DNA of 12,957 nucleotides from Candidatus Moraniibacteriota bacterium (GTDB lineage: Bacteria > Patescibacteriota > Minisyncoccia > CAIUEV01): assembly GCA_016867255.1 (NCBI GenBank), contig VGKB01000024.1, positions 1-12,957 on the forward strand. The letters are read 5' to 3'. Below, one piece after another: positions 1 through 6,943 of this stretch. The notes under the pieces are model-generated. The model was not told where the DNA came from, ran no database searches, and saw only the letters and a list, made by a program, of their open reading frames with translations. Position 1 is the first letter of the stretch. Every line of letters starts with the position of its first letter. A program made the translations under genes and the position numbers.

Positions 1-486
1 TATTCCCAGCTGTTCATTCCAATCAAAAAAACTGGCCACCAATTTTTGTTTCGCTCGGATAATGGCTTCCGCCCCTTTTCTGCCCACCGCCACAAATTCA
101 ATTTCCAAATCTCCGGAATCAATCCGAGGATCAATCTTAACGCCGCGCACCCGGTTAACCGCTAAACTGTAGGGGTCTTTCACCTGTTCCAAGATTTTCT
201 TTACCAATTGGGCATTTAGCCCGCCGCACAGCCCCCGGTTGGAAGAAAACAGCACTATACAAATTCTCCTTACCGGTCTTACTTTCAAAAGCGGACTGCC
301 CCGCCGAACGGACTCGGAAAGATTAATCAAAATGCCCCAAGCCACCTCCGAAAATGAACGGGTTGCTATCGTTTTGGCAATAACCTTTTTCATCTTGGCC
401 GCCGCCACCATTTCCATCGCCTTGGTAATTTTGCGGATATTGCCTATAGATTTAATTCTCTTGCGCAACTCTTTTGTGCTGGACAT
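1..486 (-). CDS. atpG: F1F0 ATP synthase gamma subunit (5' part; continues past left edge)
   Basis: This is the central rotor shaft of F1-ATPase, coupling proton flow through the membrane ring to ATP synthesis in the alpha/beta hexamer. The frame is open from an ATG at 486-484 to the window edge, giving 162 codons of a protein usually near 290 aa, so only the N-terminal half is visible. The N-terminus carries the family signature (RIKSIGNIRKITKAMEMVAA, about residues 9-28), which forms the coiled-coil shaft. The conserved SSNRGLCGGLN stretch lies near residue 100. The start is 30 bp downstream of the NuoE-like stop, so it is probably co-transcribed with the ribosomal train. There is no Shine-Dalgarno motif. 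Oddly, the gene directly upstream is not atpA, the usual neighbour. Identification is from recognised family motifs and is secure. Confidence 0.95.
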   Translation of the reverse strand, partial: MSSTKELRKRIKSIGNIRKITKAMEMVAAAKMKKVIAKTIATRSFSEVAWGILINLSESVRRGSPLLKVRPVRRICIVLFSSNRGLCGGLNAQLVKKILEQVKDPYSLAVNRVRGVKIDPRIDSGDLEIEFVAVGRKGAEAIIRAKQKLVASFFDWNEQLGI

Positions 487-516
487 ACAACTTTGGTAAG
501 AAATTCAAATTCCAAA

Positions 517-972
517 TCATTTCTCAAAATACGACGCCAGGATATCGTCCACCGTGTGAGGTTTCACTTCATCGTAGATGTTGTCGTTCACAATAATTAC
601 CGGCCCCCGCTGGCACCTTCCTTGGCAGCTTCGGGTCATGATTTCCAACCTTGCGGTCTTGTCTCTTTCAGAATTAGCCCGGAGAAAATTTTCCACTTCC
701 TTTAAAACCGCGCTTGCGCCGCGCAATTCGCAAGGAGTGCTCATACATACTTTTATTTCCAGATTTGATTTAGGCTTAATCCGGATATCATCATAAAAAC
801 TGACTGCGCTTGCCGCCTCCGCCGGGCTAAGAGAAAAATATTCAGCCAAACGGTAAATATCCTTCTGGCTGACATAGCCGAAAATTTGGTTGATTTTCTT
901 TACCGCCGGTAAAAAATTCTCCCTTGCCGGTTCAAAATCTAAAAGAATTTTTTGGAGAGTTGGGAGCTTCAT
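517..972 (-). CDS. nuoE: NuoE-like thioredoxin-fold [2Fe-2S] protein
   Basis: A 151-aa protein of the NuoE/HndA/FdsG family, which carries one [2Fe-2S] cluster in a thioredoxin-like fold and normally pairs with a NuoF-type flavin subunit to pass electrons to or from NAD(P)H. The four cluster cysteines are all present in the family spacing: C76-x4-C81 and C116-x3-C120. An N-terminal helical region precedes them. I place the start at the ATG 972-970, which overlaps the rpmB stop as ATGA and implies translational coupling. A start at 1005 would run deep into rpmB. No NuoF, hydrogenase or dehydrogenase gene is visible; the neighbours are rpmB and atpG. The partner and electron acceptor are therefore unknown. 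Family assignment is firm; the specific enzyme is not. Confidence 0.88.
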   Translation of the reverse strand: MKLPTLQKILLDFEPARENFLPAVKKINQIFGYVSQKDIYRLAEYFSLSPAEAASAVSFYDDIRIKPKSNLEIKVCMSTPCELRGASAVLKEVENFLRANSERDKTARLEIMTRSCQGRCQRGPVIIVNDNIYDEVKPHTVDDILASYFEK

Positions 973-1151
973 GGTCGTGTTTTTGTTTTTATACACCGGG
1001 TGCAAATCCTTACTCTTTTCCCGTCAACCACCTTCCATTTTAAATTTATCCGCTGTTTTTTGATGCCCGCGCGATTATATTTCCCTCTAAGCTTGTTGAT
1101 AATATTAGCTTTGTGATAGTTTCTCCCGCAAATGGAACAAACCTTTGCCAT
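969..1151 (-). CDS. rpmB: 50S ribosomal protein bL28 (zinc-ribbon form)
   Basis: A 60-aa basic protein of the large ribosomal subunit. It starts with the typical MAKVC, and the paired cysteines C5-x2-C8 and C50-x2-C53 suggest the zinc-binding version of bL28. The length is at the short end for the family. It starts at an ATG (1151-1149) 110 bp after rpsI and its stop overlaps the start of the NuoE-like gene (ATGA). The gap to rpsI is the longest inside this gene train and could hold a secondary promoter. Identification rests on the cysteine pattern, the basic composition and the ribosomal context. Confidence 0.88.
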   Translation of the reverse strand: MAKVCSICGRNYHKANIINKLRGKYNRAGIKKQRINLKWKVVDGKRVRICTRCIKTKTRP

Positions 1152-1190
1152 ATGTAAAAAGTTTAAAGTTAAAAAATAAAAACCAAAATA

Positions 1191-1218
1191 ATTATGGCCG
1201 GATAGCCGTTATCGCAAA
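1191..1218 (-). promoter_or_regulatory. Possible internal promoter before rpmB
   Basis: In the 110-bp rpsI-rpmB gap the minus strand reads TTTGCG (1218-1213), a 16-bp spacer, then CATAAT (1196-1191, five of six matches to TATAAT). It would give a leader of roughly 35-40 nt before rpmB and could drive rpmB, the NuoE-like gene and atpG separately from the ribosomal genes. The -35 match is weak, so this is only a candidate. No other structure or gene is visible in the gap. Confidence 0.22.
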
Positions 1219-1261
1219 CAGCACTGATATTTTTGACCTTTCATTAAAAATCTTTGGTTTT

Positions 1262-1711
1262 TTAGCGTTTCTGCCACTGCGGCGCTCTTCTGGCTTTTTT
1301 CAGCCCCGGTTTTTTTCTTTCTTTAATCCGGGGATCCCGGGTTAAGAAACCCCTGTCTCTCAGTTGAGGCTTCAGATCAATGTCCAGCGCCACCAGCGCC
1401 CTAGCCACGCCCAAACGCAAAGCCTCCGCCTGACCTTTAATCCCGCCCCCCCTCACAATGGCTGAAATGCCCAACTTGCCGTTTCTTCCAGCAGATTTTA
1501 GAGATTCTTCCGCAATCCTTTTCAGCTCCACGGTTTTAAAATAATCTTTATAATCCTTCCGGTTTACCGAAAATTTCGCTTCTTTGCCTTCGGGATAAAC
1601 CCTCACCTGAGCCACTGCGTTTTTGCGCCGGCCGGTGCCGTAATAATACTTACCCTTAAATAAGGTTTCTTCTTGACTGTCTGGCTGTCTTGACCCACTA
1701 ATTTTAGCCAT
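1262..1711 (-). CDS. rpsI: 30S ribosomal protein uS9
   Basis: A 149-aa small-subunit protein whose basic C-terminal tail reaches the P-site tRNA. Family marks are YYGTGRRKNAVAQVRV (about residues 23-38), IVRGGGIKGQAEALRLGVAR (85-104), and the tail ERKKPGLKKARRAPQWQKR ending at the last residue. The terminal KR is conserved in tRNA contact; the usual serine just before it is glutamine here. It is about 20 residues longer at the N-terminus than the common 130-aa form. The ATG (1711-1709) lies 21 bp after the rplM stop, the standard rplM-rpsI pair. No Shine-Dalgarno motif precedes it. Confidence 0.97.
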   Translation of the reverse strand: MAKISGSRQPDSQEETLFKGKYYYGTGRRKNAVAQVRVYPEGKEAKFSVNRKDYKDYFKTVELKRIAEESLKSAGRNGKLGISAIVRGGGIKGQAEALRLGVARALVALDIDLKPQLRDRGFLTRDPRIKERKKPGLKKARRAPQWQKR

Positions 1712-1732
1712 AAACTAATTTGAAATTTAAAA

Positions 1733-2182
1733 TTACTTACCGGTTTTTTTTCTCATTGCTTCATAGAGCTCTCTGCCTTCCTTTTCTTCGGTAAAAAGCT
1801 TCAATCGGTTAATTCTCGGACGGCGCAGATTATTCTTGGGAAGCATATTGAATACTGCTTTTCTCATCACATCATTGGGATTTTGAATAACGGCCTCTTT
1901 CAAATTTTTTCTGCGAATGCCTCCCGCATACCCGGTATAAGTAAAGTAGTTTTTCCCCTCCCACTTCGCCGGGTGGCTGACTTTCAAAAGCCGCGTATTC
2001 ACCACTATAACAAAATCTCCGCAATCCAACTGAGGGGCAAAACAAGGTTTCCGCTTTCCCTGCAGGAGCAAAGAGATTTTTACTCCCAATCTCCCTAAAT
2101 TGTCACTTTTGGCATCCAAAAAATACCAGTTCCGTTTTCCGTCAAATTTATACTGAGTCGCTTTTTTGTTCGTCTTCTTCAT
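1733..2182 (-). CDS. rplM: 50S ribosomal protein uL13
   Basis: A 149-aa early-assembly protein of the large subunit. Recognisable blocks are LDAKSDNLGRLGVKIS (about 22-37), LLQGKRKPCFAPQLDCGDFV (39-58), the YTGYAGGIR loop (82-90) and KAVFNMLPKNNL (108-119). The C-terminus after RLKLF (126-130) diverges: the conserved HPH-containing end of most uL13 proteins is replaced by a charged stretch (EEKEGRELYEAMRKKTGK). It lies 22 bp downstream of rplQ and 21 bp upstream of rpsI, in the same direction. The start is the ATG at 2182-2180. Confidence 0.97.
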   Translation of the reverse strand: MKKTNKKATQYKFDGKRNWYFLDAKSDNLGRLGVKISLLLQGKRKPCFAPQLDCGDFVIVVNTRLLKVSHPAKWEGKNYFTYTGYAGGIRRKNLKEAVIQNPNDVMRKAVFNMLPKNNLRRPRINRLKLFTEEKEGRELYEAMRKKTGK

Positions 2183-2204
2183 AAGGCTGTAAGATAAGAT
2201 ACGG

Positions 2205-2567
2205 TTATTCTTTTGGCTTTGTCACTAACTCAATGCAAGCCATTGGGCTGGCGTCCTCCCGCCGAAAATTCAGTTTTACAATCCGCGTATATCCCCCATT
2301 GCGCTTTCCTAAAACCGGCGCCCACCTTTCTTGGAGCGTTTTTGCAGTCTTTCTGTTTAGGGCGGCCGATAAAGCTCTCAGAGTAACCGGGTCATGTTTC
2401 TTCGCTTTAGTAATCAGCTTCTCCGCCAACGGCCGAAGCGCTTTAGCTTTCGCAAGGGTAGTTTTAATCTTCCCGTTTTCAAATAAAGCAATGGCTAAAG
2501 ACCGGAGCAACGCCTTCCTTTTTTTAGATACCCTTCCCAACTTTTTCCCCTTTCTTAAATGACGCAT
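2205..2567 (-). CDS. rplQ: 50S ribosomal protein bL17
   Basis: A 120-aa large-subunit protein located near the peptide exit tunnel. It opens with MRHLRKGKKLGRVSKKRKAL, matching the conserved bL17 N-terminus, continues with the KIKTTLAKAKALRPLAEKLI helix (about 33-52) and ends with GGYTRIVKLNFRREDASPMA (91-110) and IELV. It follows rpoA by 32 bp, the standard bacterial rpoA-rplQ order. The ATG is at 2567-2565. Length is normal for the family. Confidence 0.97.
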   Translation of the reverse strand: MRHLRKGKKLGRVSKKRKALLRSLAIALFENGKIKTTLAKAKALRPLAEKLITKAKKHDPVTLRALSAALNRKTAKTLQERWAPVLGKRNGGYTRIVKLNFRREDASPMACIELVTKPKE

Positions 2568-2599
2568 AAAAATAACTAACGACTGATAACTTGCTTTCT

Positions 2600-3673
2600 C
2601 TACTTGCTTTTCTTTAATTCCTTTAATTCTTTCTCTTCCTGATTTTCCAGAATCAACCCAAAATTACCCAAAGCTTTCTTCACATCGCGCAATCCCTTGT
2701 CGCCCATGCCCTCAATTTGCAAGATTTCTTCCTCGGATAAAATTGCCAAATCGCCAATCTTCTTGAAATTTTGCTCCACTAAAAGATTAGCTGTTCGGGA
2801 AGGCATTTTCAATTTTTGAATCGGCATCTCCAATAATTCTCCCTCGGGAATGTTCTTCCCTAATTCTTCCTGAATTTCCCCCTCTTCCAATGTTCCCCCA
2901 CCTTTTTTGGCTTTTCCTTCAACTTCGTCTTTCTCTTTCGCCGAAGAAACTCCGGTAACTAACTTACCTTTTTCCACCTCTTTAATCATCTGGGGGGTGG
3001 TTAAACAAGAAAACTGCTTCACCAAAATAGCGGCCACCTGTTTGAAGGCATTTTCAGGACTAATCGTTCCATCAGTTTCTATAGTCAGTCTTAATTTTTC
3101 AAAATCCGTTCTTTTCCCCACCCGCATGTTCTCCACTTCCAGATTGACTCGGGTAATCGGAGAGAAGAGGGAGTCAATTTCAATTACCCCGATTTCCTTT
3201 TCTTTTCTCTCCCGCTCTTCCGCCATTTGGTAGCCGATTCCTTTTTCAACGGTAAATTCCATTTCCAGCTCCGCTTTTTTGTCAGTCAGGGTAGCAATAA
3301 TCTGGTCCCTATTTACCACCGTGAGATTACTAGGGGCCTTGATATCACCGGCTTTTACTGTCTTTTCCCCTTTGATTGCCAGCTTGGCTTTGATCGCATT
3401 GTCCCCCTGCATAATAAAGCGGACTCGCTTAACATTAAGGATTACCTGAACAACATCCTCCATCACGTTGGGGATGGTAGAAAATTCATGTGAAACGTCT
3501 TTAATCTTTATGTTGGTTGCCGCCGCCCCTTCCAAACTGGATAAAAGTACTCTTCTTACGGCATTGCCTAAAGTTACCCCAAATCCGGGGTAACACCCCT
3601 CAATTTCAAAAATCCCGCGGGCTTCTGAAGCTTCCATGATTTTTGGTTTTTCCGGCAAGGGAATAGTCTGCAT
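2600..3673 (-). CDS. rpoA: DNA-directed RNA polymerase subunit alpha
   Basis: A 357-aa scaffold subunit: the N-terminal domain (about 1-235) dimerises to assemble beta and beta', and the C-terminal domain (about 282-343) contacts UP elements and activators. NTD marks are GFGVTLGNAVRRVLLSSLEG (30-49) and VLNVKRVR-type residues near 78-85. In the CTD, R293 and N296 align with the DNA-contact residues R265 and N268 of the E. coli protein, while the position of E. coli S299 is a glycine (G327). The interdomain linker (about 236-281) is unusually long, charged and glycine-rich (KAKKGGG at 254-260), and there is a lysine/glutamate-rich tail after 343; together these explain the length over the usual 315-330 aa. 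It starts at ATG 3673-3671, 56 bp after rpsD. Confidence 0.98.
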   Translation of the reverse strand: MQTIPLPEKPKIMEASEARGIFEIEGCYPGFGVTLGNAVRRVLLSSLEGAAATNIKIKDVSHEFSTIPNVMEDVVQVILNVKRVRFIMQGDNAIKAKLAIKGEKTVKAGDIKAPSNLTVVNRDQIIATLTDKKAELEMEFTVEKGIGYQMAEERERKEKEIGVIEIDSLFSPITRVNLEVENMRVGKRTDFEKLRLTIETDGTISPENAFKQVAAILVKQFSCLTTPQMIKEVEKGKLVTGVSSAKEKDEVEGKAKKGGGTLEEGEIQEELGKNIPEGELLEMPIQKLKMPSRTANLLVEQNFKKIGDLAILSEEEILQIEGMGDKGLRDVKKALGNFGLILENQEEKELKELKKSK

Positions 3674-3681
3674 GGTATTAT

Positions 3682-3713
3682 TTATTAGGTTATTAGGTTA
3701 TTAAGTTATTAAA
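3682..3713 (-). repeat. Four tandem octamers in the rpoA leader
   Basis: Between rpsD and rpoA the plus strand shows four head-to-tail 8-mers: TTATTAGG, TTATTAGG, TTATTAAG, TTATTAAA. They fill most of the 56-bp gap and end 9 bp before the rpoA start codon. On the sense strand of the operon they read as repeated CTAATAA-type units, an unstructured A/T-rich leader. It may be a slippage-prone simple repeat or a translation-enhancing unstructured segment; no protein-binding role can be shown. Confidence 0.75.
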
Positions 3714-3729
3714 CCCTAGATTATTTTAA

Positions 3730-4353
3730 TTACCTTGAATAAAATTCAATCACCGCTTGGGGGTTGGCATCCGGATTAACTTCTCTTTCCGTCGGAATAT
3801 TAAGCAGTTTTCCCTTTAAGTCTTTTGCGTTTAACATCAACCAAGCCGGAATTTCCGGCTTTTTCGCGGTAAGTCTTTCCCTTACTAGTTTAACGCAATT
3901 TTTTGATTCCTTGCCCCCAACAAAAGAGATTTCGTCTCCCTCTTTCAGGTTAAACGACGGAATAGTAACTTTTCTCCCATTGACTTGCAAAAACCCATGT
4001 CCGATCAACTGCCGGGCGTAGGAACGCGATTCAGCAAACCCCAGCCGGTGCGCCACGCAATCCAACCTGGTCTCTAAACGCCCCACAAGCAAATCTCCAA
4101 ATTTGCCGCCTTTCTTGGACAAATCTTTGAAATATTTCTTAAACTGCTTTTCCCTTAAGCCGTAAACGTTCTTTAAGACCTGCTTTTCTCTTAATTGTTT
4201 GCCGTATTCCGTCACAGCGACGCTGGGCTTGGCGTGTTGGCCCGGCGCGTACGGTTTTTTAACCATAGCGCACTTCGGCGAGAAGCACCTTTCCCCTTTT
4301 AAAAACAACTTTCTTCCCGCCCGACGACATTTTTTGCATCTAGTCAGATTCAC
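3730..4353 (-). CDS. rpsD: 30S ribosomal protein uS4 (zinc form, GTG start)
   Basis: A 207-aa primary 16S rRNA-binding protein that nucleates small-subunit assembly. Four cysteines at 6, 9, 23 and 28 form the zinc knuckle known from zinc-type uS4. The S4 RNA-binding domain covers about 93-155 (RLETRLDCVAHRLGFAESRS, then QLIGHGFLQVNGRKVTIPS), and the protein ends in the conserved EFYSR. The start codon is GTG (4353-4351): an in-frame TAG at 4365-4363 rules out anything further upstream, and the next ATG would remove the zinc knuckle. It is the first gene of the train; the usual rpsM-rpsK genes do not precede it. In other bacteria uS4 can repress this operon; no such element is proven here. Confidence 0.97.
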   Translation of the reverse strand: MNLTRCKKCRRAGRKLFLKGERCFSPKCAMVKKPYAPGQHAKPSVAVTEYGKQLREKQVLKNVYGLREKQFKKYFKDLSKKGGKFGDLLVGRLETRLDCVAHRLGFAESRSYARQLIGHGFLQVNGRKVTIPSFNLKEGDEISFVGGKESKNCVKLVRERLTAKKPEIPAWLMLNAKDLKGKLLNIPTEREVNPDANPQAVIEFYSR

Positions 4354-4405
4354 AACTTTTAGCTAAAATATTTACAAAACAAAGAAAACAAAAAGAAACA
4401 ATCTT

Positions 4406-4427
4406 TCTGCATTTACGCTGACGCAGA
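4406..4427 (-). promoter_or_regulatory. Small stem-loop in the rpsD leader
   Basis: TCTGC (4406-4410) and GCAGA (4423-4427) form a 5-bp stem around a 12-nt loop, about 50 nt upstream of the rpsD start and within the predicted leader RNA. It could be part of a uS4 autoregulatory structure or be incidental; a 5-bp stem is weak evidence. Confidence 0.25.
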
Positions 4428-4437
4428 CTGTTCCTAA

Positions 4438-4466
4438 ACTTTACCCGCTACTTTTTCATTCGTCAA
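4438..4466 (-). promoter_or_regulatory. Candidate promoter of the rpsD-rpoA train
   Basis: On the minus strand TTGACG (4466-4461, five of six to the -35 consensus) is followed after exactly 17 bp by TAAAGT (4443-4438, four of six to TATAAT). Transcription would start near 4431, leaving a leader of about 78 nt before the GTG of rpsD. It is the best sigma70-type match in the divergent gap and sits where a promoter is required. Confidence 0.5.
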
Positions 4467-4509
4467 ATTGACCGCCTCCCTATTTCCTTTTTTGGTAAAA
4501 AAGCGCTAT

Positions 4510-4515
4510 TATAAT
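4510..4515 (+). promoter_or_regulatory. Candidate -10 element of the PBP gene
   Basis: A perfect TATAAT lies 53 bp before the ATG of the penicillin-binding protein gene. No convincing -35 is present: the T-rich stretch at 4488-4493 has a 16-bp spacing but little similarity to TTGACA. Transcription would start near 4522, just before the inverted repeat at 4529-4553. Confidence 0.45.
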
Positions 4516-4528
4516 TAAAAAGTTTTAA

Positions 4529-4553
4529 GGGTTAACTTTCTCTTGATTAACCC
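4529..4553 (+). promoter_or_regulatory. Inverted repeat in the PBP leader
   Basis: GGGTTAA (4529-4535) and TTAACCC (4547-4553) are perfect 7-bp arms around an 11-nt loop, lying between the predicted start of transcription and the PBP start codon. GATTAAC then occurs again at 4554-4560. It could be an operator for a dimeric repressor or an RNA hairpin in the leader. There is no T-tract after it, so it is not a terminator. Confidence 0.5.
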
Positions 4554-4568
4554 GATTAACAAATCATC

Positions 4569-6848
4569 ATGATAAAAAGATACGGATCCTTGCCGAAAAA
4601 AGCAAAAGAGAATCCCCAAGCGCCGCTGGAAGGAAAGCTCCCGGCCAAAAGTTGGGGCAGAAAGGTTTTGAATTTTCTTCTTTGGGCGGGAGCGGGGTTT
4701 ATTCTAGTGGTCGTAGGCGTGCTGGCTTACTTCACCAAAGACCTTCCGAGCCCGGAAAATCTCTCAGAGCGTCATATCGCCGAATCCACCAAAATTCTGG
4801 ACCGGACTGGACAAGTAATCCTTTACGAAATCCATGGCGAGGAAAAACGCACCAACATTTCTTTCGCGCAGATGCCCGACTGCATCAAGAAGGCTACCCT
4901 TGCTGCCGAAGACGCTGATTTCTACAAACACCACGGTTTAGACTTCAAGGCTATAGCGCGGGCCGCCCTAGAAGACATTAAAGGCCAAGCCAAGACTCAG
5001 GGGGCTTCCACCATTACTCAACAGCTCATCAAAAACTCTATCCTCTCCTCCCAAAAAACCTTCACTCGTAAAATCAAAGAGGCCATTTTGTCTTTAGAAT
5101 TGGAGCAAAAGTTTGAAAAGGACGAGATCTTGGAGATGTACCTTAATGAAATTCCCTACGGCTCCAACGCCTACGGCATTGAATCCGCTTCACAGACTTT
5201 TTTCGGCAAGAACGCTGCCAGTTTGGATCTGGCGGAATGCAGTCTAATCACCGCTTTACCTAAGGCCCCCACTTATTACTCTCCCTTCGGTACTCATACC
5301 GAAGAGTTAAAAAACCGCCAAGCGTGGGTACTGCAAAGAATGGTAGAGTTGGGTTACATCAGCAACCAAGAAGCCAAAGCCGCCGCTGAGTCAAACGCTC
5401 TGAGAAGAGTCCGGGAGATCCGCAATGAAATTTTGGCTCCCCATTTCGTTATGTTCGTTAAGGATTGGCTAGTTAACAAATACGGGGAAGACGCTATCAC
5501 CCAAGGCGGTTTCAAGGTAATTACCACTCTAGATTACCAAAAACAGCAGTGGGCAGAAGAAGCGATAACCAAAGGAGCGGAGAAAAACTTAAAAAACTAT
5601 AATTCCCGTAACGCCGCTCTGGTATCCCTTGATCCGAAAAACGGTGAAATATTGTCAATGGTCGGGTCCAAAGATTACTTTGACAAGGAAAACGACGGCA
5701 ACGTCAATGTGGCTACCCGCCTGCGCCAGCCCGGCTCTTCCTTTAAGCCCTTCGCTTACGCGGTAGCTTTCTCCAAAGGATACTCTCCCGACACAAAACT
5801 CTTTGATGTTAAGACCAATTTTAAGGTAGAAAATCGGGATTACACTCCCCAAAACTTTAACGGCTCCTTCAGTGGGCCGGTCTCTATGCGGGAAGCCCTA
5901 GCGAATTCCCTGAATATCCCCGCGGTCAAAACCCTGTATCTGGCCGGGGTGAAGGAAACGGTAGAATTCGCCCGCAGTATGGGAATAACCACGCTTAACG
6001 ACTACAAACAATACGGATTGGCTTTAGTTTTGGGTGGAGGCGGCGTAACACTTCTGGACGAGACTTCCGCTTTCGGCACTTTCGCCAACGACGGAATCCG
6101 GGTTGAACCTCAGGCGGTATTACGGGTAGAAGACACTGGTGGAAAAGCAATCTATGAAAAGCCGGGAGATAACCGCGGAAAACGGGTAGTCGCAAGTGAC
6201 ATTGCCCGCACCGTTAGCGACGTCTTATCCGACAACGGCGCCCGTTCCAGAATATTTGGCAGTCGCAGCGCGCTTTACATTGAAGGCCACAAGGTAGCGG
6301 CCAAATCCGGTACCACTCAGGAATTTCGCGACGGCTGGACACTGGGCTACACGCCTAACGTCGCAACAGGAGTCTGGACCGGCAATAACAATTCCAGCCC
6401 CACCCGTATGGGCGAAGGAGTTTACACCGCCGGACCGATTTGGAATGAATACATGCGCCGGGTATTGGAAACCTTGCCCAAAGAAGAATTTCCCTCCCCG
6501 CCGGAAATCAAAAAGCCCGATAAGATGATGATGAACGGCAAAATTGGAGAAGAGGTGGAAGTAAAAATAGACGAAAAAACGGGCCTGTTGGCGAAGGACG
6601 ATTGTCCCAAAAAATGCACCAAGAAGAAAATTTTCTCCAACGCTCACTGCATTCTCTACTACGTAGACCGCTTGGACCCTCTTGGCCAAATCCCCAAAAA
6701 TCCGGAAATTGATCCGCAATTTAAATACTGGGAAGAAGGAGTGCAAAGATACTACGCCGGCAAAGACGACGACAAGAAAAACAAGAAAGACAAAGATAAA
6801 GTCAACACCGCCCCGCCCACCGAAAAATCCTGCAGCTGCGAGGATTAA
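4569..6848 (+). CDS. Class A penicillin-binding protein (PBP1A-type transglycosylase/transpeptidase)
   Basis: A 759-aa bifunctional enzyme that polymerises lipid II and cross-links peptidoglycan outside the membrane. A short cytoplasmic basic segment is followed by one transmembrane helix (about 32-55). The GT51 glycosyltransferase domain has the EDADFYKHHG motif with catalytic E114, GASTITQQLIKN (145-156) and RKIKEAILSLELE (167-179). The transpeptidase domain has SxxK (S390-K393, catalytic serine S390), SLN (447-449) and KSGTT (579-583). The C-terminal extension after about 640 is unusual: cysteines at 679, 683 and 694, then a Lys/Asp-rich run (about 732-745) and a final SCSC. It is divergent from rpsD and stands alone, closed by a terminator. 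The start ATG at 4569 has no Shine-Dalgarno motif. Confidence 0.97.
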   Translation: MIKRYGSLPKKAKENPQAPLEGKLPAKSWGRKVLNFLLWAGAGFILVVVGVLAYFTKDLPSPENLSERHIAESTKILDRTGQVILYEIHGEEKRTNISFAQMPDCIKKATLAAEDADFYKHHGLDFKAIARAALEDIKGQAKTQGASTITQQLIKNSILSSQKTFTRKIKEAILSLELEQKFEKDEILEMYLNEIPYGSNAYGIESASQTFFGKNAASLDLAECSLITALPKAPTYYSPFGTHTEELKNRQAWVLQRMVELGYISNQEAKAAAESNALRRVREIRNEILAPHFVMFVKDWLVNKYGEDAITQGGFKVITTLDYQKQQWAEEAITKGAEKNLKNYNSRNAALVSLDPKNGEILSMVGSKDYFDKENDGNVNVATRLRQPGSSFKPFAYAVAFSKGYSPDTKLFDVKTNFKVENRDYTPQNFNGSFSGPVSMREALANSLNIPAVKTLYLAGVKETVEFARSMGITTLNDYKQYGLALVLGGGGVTLLDETSAFGTFANDGIRVEPQAVLRVEDTGGKAIYEKPGDNRGKRVVASDIARTVSDVLSDNGARSRIFGSRSALYIEGHKVAAKSGTTQEFRDGWTLGYTPNVATGVWTGNNNSSPTRMGEGVYTAGPIWNEYMRRVLETLPKEEFPSPPEIKKPDKMMMNGKIGEEVEVKIDEKTGLLAKDDCPKKCTKKKIFSNAHCILYYVDRLDPLGQIPKNPEIDPQFKYWEEGVQRYYAGKDDDKKNKKDKDKVNTAPPTEKSCSCED

Positions 6849-6908
6849 AACCCCCTGGGGTTACCTCCGTTTTAAGACAACTCTACCGCGTTTCCCGGGT
6901 GGGCACCC
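6849..6908 (+). other. Two short GC-rich inverted repeats after the PBP gene
   Basis: Immediately after the PBP stop codon, AACCCC-CT-GGGGTT (6849-6862) is a perfect inverted repeat, and GGGTG-GG-CACCC (6897-6908) is a second. Neither has a T-tract right behind it. They sit between the stop and the stronger terminator at 6920-6943 and may protect the mRNA end or assist termination. No gene is visible here. Confidence 0.45.
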
Positions 6909-6912
6909 AAAT

Positions 6913-6943
6913 AAAAAGGACTAGCCAAAAGCTGGTTTTTTTT
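6913..6943 (+). terminator. Intrinsic terminator of the PBP gene
   Basis: ACTAGC (6920-6925) pairs with GCTGGT (6931-6936, one G-U pair) around the loop CAAAA, and eight T residues follow directly (6936-6943). The A-run at 6913-6917 can extend the stem into the T-run. It is placed 71 bp after the PBP stop. Confidence 0.8.

Noticed and set aside
239..499. Plus-strand frame of 86 codons at the left edge
   Set aside because: It is the antisense shadow of atpG, whose conserved motifs are on the minus strand.
972..1005. Upstream start for the NuoE-like protein at 1005
   Set aside because: It would overlap rpmB by 37 bp and add residues not seen in the family, whereas the ATGA overlap at 972 is a classic coupled start.
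4468..4473. TTGACC as the -35 box of the PBP promoter
   Set aside because: It is 36 bp from the good TATAAT at 4510, and no -10 exists at the right distance from it.
6225..6746. Minus-strand frame of 173 codons inside the PBP gene
   Set aside because: It lies opposite the transpeptidase domain, which has all catalytic motifs on the plus strand.
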